NCBI GenBank assembly: GCA_913043205.1
Contig: CAJWLF010000015.1
Span: 1-50,944 of the forward strand
Source: an uncultured Chloroflexota bacterium
Lineage (GTDB): Bacteria > Chloroflexota > UBA11872 > VXNJ01
Length of the DNA: 50,944 nucleotides
Direction of reading: 5' to 3'
Part shown: piece by piece, positions 44,556 through 50,944 of the stretch
Numbering within the stretch: the first letter of the stretch is position 1
Layout: each line of letters begins with the position of its first letter
Notes under the pieces: generated by a model
Database searches by the model: none
Seen by the model: the letters and a program-made list of their open reading frames with translations, nothing else
Told to the model about the DNA's origin: nothing
Program-made: the position numbers and the translations under genes

Positions 44556-45829
44556 GCACTTTCGGCTGTCGGCTCATTATTCTCAGACAAATCTTCTATT
44601 TGCACTGGAGCGGAAGATTTCGAAACAGCCTCCGGATTTACAAGGACCTTTTTCACATATTTTCGAGAAGGCACTTCGTACATCGTTCTCTGCAATACAT
44701 CTTCCATGACCGTTCTAAGGCCTCTAGCACCAGTGTGTGTTTCTAGCGCCCGTTCTGCAATAGCTTCCAGAGCGGCTTCAGAGATTTCTAGTTCGACACC
44801 ATCCATCTCAAGCAATTTCTGATATTGCGCAAGCAACGCATTGCGAGGTTCAACAAGTATTCGCTTCAACGAATTAACATCTAGCTCTTCCAGTGCGGCT
44901 ATCGCCGGCAGCCGTCCCACAAATTCTGGGATAAGGCCATACTTAAGAAGATCGTCTGCAACTACAAACCTAAGCGGGTCTTCTACGGCAGCAGCTGCCT
45001 CTTCATCTTTTGTCGAAAACCCTATCCCAACGCCAGACCCAGCTCTTCTTTGCACGACTTTCGCCAGGCCTTCAAACGCACCCCCACAGATAAATAATAT
45101 GTTTCGCGTGTCAATTTGGAGAAATTCTTGGTGTGGGTGCTTTCTTCCCCCTTGAGGAGGGACATTCACAACCGCTCCTTCTACTATTTTCAGCAAGGCT
45201 TGTTGCACTCCTTCCCCTGAAACATCTCGCGTTATTGATGGGTTTTCGGCCTTACGCGCTATTTTGTCAATTTCGTCTATATAAATAATGCCAAGCTGGG
45301 CTCTACCGATATCGTAATCCGCAGCTTGGATCAGGCTTAGCAATATATTTTCAACATCCTCCCCTACATATCCTGCCTCGGTTAATGCCGTCGCATCAGC
45401 AATGCTGAACGGCACATCTAGAAATCGCGCCAGTGTGCGCGCAATTTCAGTCTTTCCACTGCCAGTTGGCCCAATAAGCAAAATGTTTGTTTTCTGGATC
45501 TCAATATCGCTCTCACTCACTTCAGCAGTGACTCGTTTGTAATGGTTGTAGACTGCAACTGCTACAGTCCGCTTGGCTTCGTCTTGCCCTATTACATAAT
45601 GGGATAAATATTCGTAGATTTGTTCAGGGGTCGGAGTAGAAAGTGGGCCAGTATAATCAGAAGCCTTTTCCACCTGTTCTTCTAGAATAATATCCCTACA
45701 CAGATCGACACACTCATCACATATATACACCCCTCCAGACCCAGCTATCAGTCTCTTCACTTGATCCTGCGGCTTGCCGCAAAACGAACAGCTATAGGTA
45801 AGTTTGGACCCATCACCACTATTGGCCAT
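44552..45829 (-). CDS. clpX: ATP-dependent Clp protease ATP-binding subunit ClpX
   Basis: A 425-residue AAA+ unfoldase. The N-terminal zinc-binding domain has Cys14, Cys17, Cys37 and Cys40. Walker A is GPTGSGKT (120-127), Walker B is [13 protein letters not shown], and pore loop 1 contains the expected [11 protein letters not shown]. The [14 protein letters not shown] and HTGARGLR blocks are at the C-terminal end. It feeds substrates, including SsrA-tagged proteins, to ClpP. It is the last gene of tig-clpP-clpX. Confidence 0.97.
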   Translation of the reverse strand: MANSGDGSKLTYSCSFCGKPQDQVKRLIAGSGGVYICDECVDLCRDIILEEQVEKASDYTGPLSTPTPEQIYEYLSHYVIGQDEAKRTVAVAVYNHYKRVTAEVSESDIEIQKTNILLIGPTGSGKTEIARTLARFLDVPFSIADATALTEAGYVGEDVENILLSLIQAADYDIGRAQLGIIYIDEIDKIARKAENPSITRDVSGEGVQQALLKIVEGAVVNVPPQGGRKHPHQEFLQIDTRNILFICGGAFEGLAKVVQRRAGSGVGIGFSTKDEEAAAAVEDPLRFVVADDLLKYGLIPEFVGRLPAIAALEELDVNSLKRILVEPRNALLAQYQKLLEMDGVELEISEAALEAIAERALETHTGARGLRTVMEDVLQRTMYEVPSRKYVKKVLVNPEAVSKSSAPVQIEDLSENNEPTAESA

Positions 45830-45906
45830 TACAACACACTTCTAACTAGAACTTTGCCCCAGCCATCTGCGAGCAAGAAGCCTCCACGCTTGTCCATAAA
45901 TGAAAC

Positions 45907-46506
45907 CTAGTCCTCTTGCTGTCGTTCGACAATTTCATCAACGATCCCATACCCCAAGGCCTCTTCGGCGTTCATCCAGTAGTCACGCTCTGTGTCAGTA
46001 CGAATCTTGTCACCTGATTGCCCTGTATGAAGAACTAACACATCCTCGATACGATTTCTTACACGGATAATCTCACGAGCTGCAATTTCCAGATCTGCAG
46101 ATGTCATGTACCCCGGAACGCTCTGAGAAGGCTGGTGAATCAAAACGCTACTGTGAGGCAACATGTATCGTTTGCCGTTTTCCCCACCCGCCAGAAGAAC
46201 GCAGGCTATACTTGCGGCAATCCCTATACAAAAAGTCTGTATCTGAGGCCGCACGTACTGCATCGTATCATAGATAGCCATGCCCGCTGTGACACTTCCC
46301 CCAGGCGAGTTAATGTACATACTTATGTCCCTGTCGGGATCTTCGCTCTGAAGAAGCAATAGTTGAGCCACAATCGTGTTGGCCATCCCATCATCTACGG
46401 GAGCCCCCACAAAAATTATTCGGTCTCTCAGAAGCCGGGAATATATATCCATTCCCCGCTCTCCTCGATCAGTCGTCTCAATAACATACGGAATTAGACT
46501 CATCAT
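45907..46506 (-). CDS. clpP: ATP-dependent Clp protease proteolytic subunit ClpP
   Basis: A 199-residue serine peptidase. The catalytic triad is Ser99 ([14 protein letters not shown]), His124 ([10 protein letters not shown]) and Asp171 (IRTDTERD), aligned with the standard positions. The N-terminus ([25 protein letters not shown]) is typical. The stretch after the catalytic His, [17 protein letters not shown], departs from the usual 'QPlGG.qGQA.DIeI', so ring contacts or substrate entry may differ slightly. It lies between tig and clpX on the minus strand. Confidence 0.96.
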   Translation of the reverse strand: MMSLIPYVIETTDRGERGMDIYSRLLRDRIIFVGAPVDDGMANTIVAQLLLLQSEDPDRDISMYINSPGGSVTAGMAIYDTMQYVRPQIQTFCIGIAASIACVLLAGGENGKRYMLPHSSVLIHQPSQSVPGYMTSADLEIAAREIIRVRNRIEDVLVLHTGQSGDKIRTDTERDYWMNAEEALGYGIVDEIVERQQED

Positions 46507-46537
46507 AAAGCCCTTTCAGAAACTATTACTATACTAT

Positions 46538-47944
46538 TTAAGTGTCATTGTCCTTCGATACTGAATGCTCGTGCTCATCTCCATCGGATGGCTGTTCACC
46601 CTGATCCGTTTTCACCACATCTGTTGCCTCAGGATCATCGATATTGATCGCTTCAAGTAATGCCTCTAGTGCGAAGCGCTCCCGCAAGCTCGCCGACAAC
46701 CTTTCCTGCCCCTCTCGCTCTACAAATGACTGTTTTATCGCGTCGCGCTCCCCTTCCGGATAGCCCTCAGCCATCCTTTCCAATTCGGCGTCTAAGTCCT
46801 CTTCTTTCACATCTATTGCCAACTTAGAAGCCAGCGCGTCCAAGGCCACAGCTCGTCGCAACCTCAACACAGCTTGCTCCATTGCCTGATCATGAAAGGA
46901 GTCTTGATCCAGCCCTTGGGACCTCAAGTAAGTATCAAGGGCTATGCCGCTCCGCGTCATCTGCTGAACTTGCTGTTCCATCATCGCATGGGCCTCACGA
47001 TGCACCAAAGATTCAGGTATCTCAAAATCGCTCTTGTCAACGAGCGCGTCTAACGCGTCTGACTCCAACCTACGTTGTTCCATAGTCTCACGTTCATCCA
47101 GCAGCTGCTCCCTAACCTGGTCGCGCAGCTCCCTCAACGTGCTCCGATCCGAAACTAACTTTGCAAATTCATCATTTGCCTCCGGTAAAATTCGTTCTCG
47201 AATGCGTAGCAGCTCAACTTCAAACTCAGCAGTTTTCCCAGCTACAGCACTGTCAGTATGTTCGCCAGAAAATTCTAAGCTGAAGACCCGTTCCTCTTTC
47301 ACTGTCATCCCCTCAACTTGCATATCAAAACCTTCAGGAAGGCCATTTTGCCCTATCGATAGCGTCACACTGTTCTCACCAAACTGGTTCTCGCCATCAA
47401 CTAGCATTTTCAGGTTCAGCTCCGCTATATCTCCCGCTTTTAGCCCTTGCGCCCCGTCTTCCACATCCACAGTCTCAGCCCTGGCCTCTCGAAGTTGTTC
47501 GATCACTGCCTCTACATCCTCATCCTTCACCTCAGGTTTATTCCGAGTTAACTCTATAGCGGAATATTCACCCAACTCAGCCGTTGGCCTTAGAGGAACC
47601 GTTGCTGTAAACACAAATGGCTTGTCAAAAGTTAATGGTTCGTCAGAATCCGCACCGTCGATGTCGAATTCTGGCTGGTCTATAGCAAACAATTCTTCTT
47701 TCTTAAGAGCCTGCTCGTAGTAGGCCGGAACCATTTTTTCTACAGCCTCTCCGACAATCATCTCTCGGCCATACATTCGCTCTACAATCGCCTTTGGAGC
47801 TTTCCCTCGACGAAACCCAGGAATATTAGCCCGCCCAGATATCCTTCGTGCCGCGCCATCGTATTGCTTGTTCAATTCATCAATCGATATTTCGACACGC
47901 ACTTTAGCAGTGCCATCTCCCGGCTTCTCAACAGTAGTATTCAA
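46538..47944 (-). CDS. tig: Trigger factor
   Basis: A 468-residue ribosome-associated chaperone and prolyl isomerase. The ribosome-binding domain contains GFRRGKAPKAIVERMYG (the GFRxGKxP signature). An FKBP-like domain (GQNGLPEGFDMQVEGMTVKEERV) follows, then a long helical C-terminal domain ending in an acidic tail. The open frame reaches TTG 48001, but TTG 47944, with AAGG 8 bases upstream, starts the normal 'NTTVEK' N-terminus and is preferred. It heads the tig-clpP-clpX cluster, downstream of two tRNA genes. Confidence 0.95.
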   Translation of the reverse strand: MNTTVEKPGDGTAKVRVEISIDELNKQYDGAARRISGRANIPGFRRGKAPKAIVERMYGREMIVGEAVEKMVPAYYEQALKKEELFAIDQPEFDIDGADSDEPLTFDKPFVFTATVPLRPTAELGEYSAIELTRNKPEVKDEDVEAVIEQLREARAETVDVEDGAQGLKAGDIAELNLKMLVDGENQFGENSVTLSIGQNGLPEGFDMQVEGMTVKEERVFSLEFSGEHTDSAVAGKTAEFEVELLRIRERILPEANDEFAKLVSDRSTLRELRDQVREQLLDERETMEQRRLESDALDALVDKSDFEIPESLVHREAHAMMEQQVQQMTRSGIALDTYLRSQGLDQDSFHDQAMEQAVLRLRRAVALDALASKLAIDVKEEDLDAELERMAEGYPEGERDAIKQSFVEREGQERLSASLRERFALEALLEAINIDDPEATDVVKTDQGEQPSDGDEHEHSVSKDNDT

Positions 47945-48056
47945 TGAACAGCCCTTCGTAAGCCAGCCTTCCTGCCAACCTGCAAGACCAGCCCTAAACA
48001 AAATTTAAAGTATCTTCCGGAACTACCGGCGTTTGCTCATCCAAACCCGCATAGCA

Positions 48057-48131
48057 TGGAGCGGAAGACGGGATTCGAACCCGTGACCCTCTCCTTGGCA
48101 AGGAGATGCTCTACCACTGAGCCACTTCCGC
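48057..48131 (-). tRNA. tRNA-Gly (GCC)
   Basis: A complete cloverleaf: acceptor GCGGAAG/CTTCCGC, D arm GCTC-AGTGGTA-GAGC, anticodon loop CTTGCCAAG (anticodon GCC) and T arm GGGTTCGAATCCC. Discriminator T and an encoded CCA (48059-48057) are present. It lies between tig and tRNA-Leu. Confidence 0.96.
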
Positions 48132-48171
48132 AGTTACACCCCCTACCCTAGGAGGCCAGCACGACTTCCGG

Positions 48172-48255
48172 TGGGGAAGGAGAGACTCGAACTCTCACGG
48201 GTGTAAACCCACATGATCCTAAATCATGCTCGTCTGCCAATTCCGACACTTCCCC
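48172..48255 (-). tRNA. tRNA-Leu (TAG)
   Basis: An 84-nt type II tRNA: acceptor GGGGAAG/CTTCCCC, anticodon loop around ATTTAGGAT (anticodon TAG), a long variable arm TGTGGGTTTACACCCGTG and T arm GAGTTCGAGTCTC. The 3' CCA is not encoded (ACCG). It precedes tRNA-Gly on the minus strand, with 40 bases between them. Confidence 0.95.
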
Positions 48256-48292
48256 TAGGCAAACCAGTTTACTTCGACACCAAGCCTTCCGA

Positions 48293-48335
48293 TTGATGGA
48301 GCCTCAATTGGACCAATCTTATTCAGCTCCATCAA
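48293..48335. repeat. 10-base inverted repeat around the tRNA-Leu promoter
   Basis: TTGATGGAGC at 48293-48302 and its exact complement GCTCCATCAA at 48326-48335, separated by 23 bases. The pair encloses the predicted -10 box and start site of the tRNA/tig promoter and could be an operator or an RNA hairpin. Confidence 0.5.
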
Positions 48336-48345
48336 AACGGGTCAA
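48316..48345 (-). promoter_or_regulatory. Predicted promoter for tRNA-Leu, tRNA-Gly and possibly tig-clpP-clpX
   Basis: On the minus strand, -35 TTGACC (48345-48340), an 18-base spacer and -10 TAAGAT (48321-48316). Transcription would begin near 48309, about 54 bases before the mature tRNA-Leu. Confidence 0.5.
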
Positions 48346-48388
48346 GAGTATTGTGTGTTCTCCTGCTGCAGATTTAGCTGGGCATAGA

Positions 48389-49006
48389 CTATTCAGCAAA
48401 TCGCCGGGAGACCTCCGTCCAGTTCACGGCCTGCAACCACGCCTGTACATAGTCAGGTCGTTTGTTCTGGTATCGGAGATAGTAAGCATGCTCCCACACA
48501 TCAACACCAAGTATCGGAGTTCCAGACCCTGTCATAAGAGGGTTGTCCTGATTCGCAGTAGCCTCAACCTTCAAAGCCCCACTCCCTTCTTTGGTCAGCC
48601 AAGCCCATCCTGAGCCAAATTGACCCGCTGCAGCCGCAGCAATTTCATTCACAAACTCATCGTATCCCCCAAAGGCCTCTGTTACGGCCGCCTTCAAGGA
48701 ACTACTAGCGTTAGCCTCATACCCAGAGCCACCAGGGGCAATAATGGTCCAAAAAAGACTATGGTTGTAATGTCCTCCCCCATTGTTACGAACTGCAGTC
48801 TTTACACCATCTGGTAAGGCTTCCAATTTCGACACCAACTCACCAATACTTAACCCTTCCAAATTCCCATTCCCTTCCAACGCCGCATTCAAATTTGCCA
48901 CATAAGTTGCGTGGTGCCTATCGTGATGAATTTCCATTGTCGCACTGTCTATATGAGGTTCAACCGCATCAAATCCATATCCCAGTTCAGGTAACTCGTA
49001 TCCCAT
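48389..49006 (-). CDS. Superoxide dismutase (Mn/Fe family)
   Basis: A 205-residue Mn/Fe superoxide dismutase. Metal ligands are His27 (MEIHHDRHHATYV), His82 (GGGHYNHSLFW), Asp169 and His173 (GVDVWEHAYYLRYQNKRPDY). Gly78 and Gln153 (ATANQDNPLM) are the residues normally seen in Mn-type enzymes, so manganese is the more likely metal. There is no signal peptide, so it acts in the cytoplasm. It ends 134 bases before tRNA-Leu on the same strand. Confidence 0.96.
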   Translation of the reverse strand: MGYELPELGYGFDAVEPHIDSATMEIHHDRHHATYVANLNAALEGNGNLEGLSIGELVSKLEALPDGVKTAVRNNGGGHYNHSLFWTIIAPGGSGYEANASSSLKAAVTEAFGGYDEFVNEIAAAAAGQFGSGWAWLTKEGSGALKVEATANQDNPLMTGSGTPILGVDVWEHAYYLRYQNKRPDYVQAWLQAVNWTEVSRRFAE

Positions 49007-49200
49007 CTCTATCTCCAGTTTAAATATCTATCGTTTCTTATCGCCTCCCTCACCCCCGGTGAGAGAAAGACATTTTAATCTCAGTAAGCCTTTAACCGAA
49101 GTATATTCTTAACATATGTCCAAAGTAGTAAACTTAACCGGACCATCGTCTGTGCTTTACCATATCAAGCACAAGAGTAATATTGAGAATTTAGTTACAG

Positions 49201-49995
49201 ATGAACATTAGCCCAATCTTCAGAGTCGTTATCATCCTGGTATTGTTTCTAGCAATAGGTGGGGCAATAGTCTACTTCCTTAACCGCGAAGACACTTCCC
49301 TCAACGAACCACCCTCTGTCCAAGTAGGAAAATTACAGCAGAAAGAACTACAACAGCAGACTGTTATCGGAATTACGGTTGAAGGGGCCGGGGAAGCAAA
49401 GGCGCTCGCAGACACAGTAATACTGTCGCTAGCAGTGCAAACTTCTTCTGATTCTGCTCTAGAGGCAACCACTTCCCTTGCAACACAATCAAACACCCTC
49501 ATTCAGGCATTAGCCACGTCAGGCATTGTCGCACCTGACGTTCAAACCGGCTCCTTAAGCATCAATCCTGTTTACAACAACAGCGATCTTAGAGCTTCAG
49601 ACAAACCTCCGGCGATCGTAGGATACAAGGCGGCAAACTCGATTCTCGTCACCGTACGTGATATCAAGCTTGCATCACAGGTCTTAGATACGGCTCTCCA
49701 AGCCGGAGCCAATACTGTCCAATCGATTCAATTTACATCGTCTAAGACCAAGTCATTGAAGAGGCAGGCACTCGAAGCAGCAACCCGAGACGCAGCTCAC
49801 AAAGCCGAAACAGTAGCGTCTTCACTGGGTGGGAAAATAAGTGGGCTAATCTCAATTACTGAAGTGACCTCTCCAACCCCTCTTTCGTTCCAGAGAATGT
49901 CTGCAGAATTGGCTGGAGGATCCGCACAAATCCCTATCGAGGCGGGGAACATCTCTGTAACGGCGCTTGTCAGCGCAAATTTCGGATTTGAATAA
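49201..49995 (+). CDS. SIMPL-domain (DUF541) membrane-anchored protein
   Basis: A 264-residue protein. One N-terminal transmembrane helix (residues about 6-26, VVIILVLFLAIGGAIVYFL) anchors an outer SIMPL domain: ITVEGAGEAKALADTVILSLAVQT, IVGYKAANSILVTVRDI, LDTALQAGANTVQSIQF and ARDAAHKAETVASSLG-like stretches. Family members are periplasmic or surface proteins linked to stress or signalling; the activity is unknown. The ATG at 49201 is the natural start. A possible promoter (TTTACC, 16 bases, TAATAT) lies just upstream. Confidence 0.85.
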   Translation: MNISPIFRVVIILVLFLAIGGAIVYFLNREDTSLNEPPSVQVGKLQQKELQQQTVIGITVEGAGEAKALADTVILSLAVQTSSDSALEATTSLATQSNTLIQALATSGIVAPDVQTGSLSINPVYNNSDLRASDKPPAIVGYKAANSILVTVRDIKLASQVLDTALQAGANTVQSIQFTSSKTKSLKRQALEAATRDAAHKAETVASSLGGKISGLISITEVTSPTPLSFQRMSAELAGGSAQIPIEAGNISVTALVSANFGFE

Positions 49996-50103
49996 CTTAG
50001 AGGAACACGAGGATAGTAATGTGATGCTTTCAACAACTGAATCATTCGAAATCATCGCAAAAATGACTGAGAACGTCTTGTGCTCGTCTGGAGGAGCAAT
50101 AAT

Positions 50104-50748
50104 TTGAATGTTGTAGTGATCGGCTTAGGGCGCTTCGGAAGAAACTTAGCTACCACCCTTAGCTCGCTGGGACATGATGTCCTAGGAATAGATATCTCTG
50201 AAAAAGCCATTCAAGAACTAGCTGACGAAATACCTCACGTAATCCAAGCAGACGCAACTGATGAAGCTACCCTGCGTGAATTGGGGCTCGCCGATTGCGA
50301 GGTGGCTTTCGTAGCAATGGCAGATATCCAAGTAAGTATTATGACCACTATGCTGCTAAAACAGCTCGGTGTAGCTCGGATACACGCAAAAGCCCGCAAT
50401 TCGCTTCACGGGCAAATCCTAGACCGTATTGGGTGTGACCACGTTGTATTCCCTGAGCGCGAAATGGCTGTTAGGGTCGCTCACAACATAGCAGCCCCGG
50501 ATTTGGTTGAATATTTCGAATTGATTTCAGGGTATGGAGTTGGCCAAGTGAATGCTCCCACCTCATTTTCTGGGAAAAGCCTGGCTTCGCTAAACCTGCG
50601 AGGCAAATTAGACATATCCGTACTTGTTATAAAGCGAGGCACCAAAATAATCATCATGCCCGACCTAAAAGAAGTACTAGAAGATGGAGACGTTCTAGTA
50701 CTTGTAGGCAAGGATTCTTCTATAGAATCGTTAGATTCTGTCACTTAA
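50104..50748 (+). CDS. TrkA/KtrA-type K+ channel regulatory protein
   Basis: A 214-residue KTN plus TrkA-C protein: VVVIGLGRFGRNLATTLSSLG at the start, LGIDISEKAIQ for NAD binding, QADATDEATLRELG, then a C-terminal domain (VNAPTSFSGKSLASLNLRGKLDISVLVIKRG). This is the standard single-repeat KtrA layout that gates a KtrB pore. TTG 50104, with GGAGGAG 7 bases before it, is the start; a GTG at 50080 overlaps that site. It is not closely similar to the pair at 6.2-7.4 kb. No pore gene is visible. Confidence 0.9.
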   Translation: MNVVVIGLGRFGRNLATTLSSLGHDVLGIDISEKAIQELADEIPHVIQADATDEATLRELGLADCEVAFVAMADIQVSIMTTMLLKQLGVARIHAKARNSLHGQILDRIGCDHVVFPEREMAVRVAHNIAAPDLVEYFELISGYGVGQVNAPTSFSGKSLASLNLRGKLDISVLVIKRGTKIIIMPDLKEVLEDGDVLVLVGKDSSIESLDSVT

Positions 50749-50905
50749 CCCTTAACGCTACAAACTCCATTCTTGGCAGCATGCATACAAATAACTGGCC
50801 CTTTTCACGTTCAATCTTCGTTTAATCAAAATACGATCTTTCCATTATTATCTCTGGCACATAAGACGTTTCGACAATTTTTCGATAGAAGCAGGGAGCT
50901 CTCAT

Positions 50906-50944
50906 ATGGATAACAGTAAAGTTGGATTTGTCGGCCTCGGTGTA
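50906..50944 (+). CDS. NAD-binding beta-hydroxyacid dehydrogenase (3-hydroxyisobutyrate dehydrogenase-like), 5' fragment
   Basis: Only the first 13 codons are inside the window: MDNSKVGFVGLGV, which matches the N-terminal 'igfIGLGvMG' of 6-phosphogluconate/3-hydroxyisobutyrate dehydrogenases. GGGAG lies 7 bases before the ATG. The 157 bases upstream hold no feature that I can support. Confidence 0.6.
   Translation, partial: MDNSKVGFVGLGV

Noticed and set aside
1-50944. CRISPR arrays, insertion sequences and rRNA genes
   Set aside because: No regularly spaced direct repeats, transposase frames or rRNA-like sequence were found; the integrase-like orphan is the only hint of mobility.

Overview
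The window is a gene-dense stretch of a bacterial chromosome with moderate GC, short intergenic gaps, many 1-40 nt gene overlaps and an unusually large share of TTG start codons. Gene content (archaeal-type Mre11-Rad50-NurA-HerA operon, NIPSNAP protein, sulfatase, many SDR and Gfo/Idh oxidoreductases, KTN potassium-channel regulators) suggests a Chloroflexota member, perhaps of the marine SAR202/Dehalococcoidia type. This assignment is an inference from gene content, since no rRNA is present.

Layout. 1-9.6 kb: 3' end of a sulfatase, two tandem aldo/keto reductases, an EamA transporter, glyA, a PC4-like ssDNA-binding protein with a possible overlapping 49-codon gene, a nucleotide-sugar epimerase, a split pair of TrkA-type proteins, a nucleotidyltransferase, a NIPSNAP protein and an SDR. 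9.6-20 kb: selB, then a cell-surface glycan block (large membrane protein, GDP-mannose 4,6-dehydratase, DPM1-like GT2, flippase, UDP-glucuronate decarboxylase-like SDR, GT4). 20-23.4 kb: a class V aminotransferase, a membrane-anchored alpha/beta hydrolase and an epimerase. 23.4-30.7 kb: a five-gene DNA-end-processing operon (Mre11/SbcD, Rad50/SbcC lacking a CxxC hook, NurA, an unrecognised 197-aa protein, HerA). 30.7-38.6 kb: rplY, a Gfo/Idh oxidoreductase, two membrane proteins, the rpsP-khpA-rimM-trmD cluster and a stand-alone groEL. 38.7-45.8 kb: an integrase-N-domain-like orphan, murD, a phosphodiesterase apparently starting at CTG, a SWIM zinc-finger protein, smpB, tmRNA and a MATE/flippase-like protein. 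44.5-49 kb: clpX, clpP, tig, two tRNAs and Mn/Fe superoxide dismutase. 49-50.9 kb: a SIMPL-domain protein, another TrkA-type protein and the start of a beta-hydroxyacid dehydrogenase.

Most notable are (1) the compact, translationally coupled Mre11-Rad50-NurA-HerA operon with its hook-less Rad50 and unrecognised fourth gene, and (2) two candidate structured leader/small RNAs. Each has its own sigma70-like promoter, a long hairpin and an intrinsic terminator. One lies on the minus strand ahead of the integrase-like orphan, the other on the plus strand directly ahead of the SWIM gene. The second ends only 18 nt before its gene's start codon, which is the layout of a transcription attenuator. Protein quality control is also concentrated here: smpB-ssrA, tig-clpP-clpX and groEL lie within about 11 kb.

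All calls were made by reading the sequence; no database search was run.
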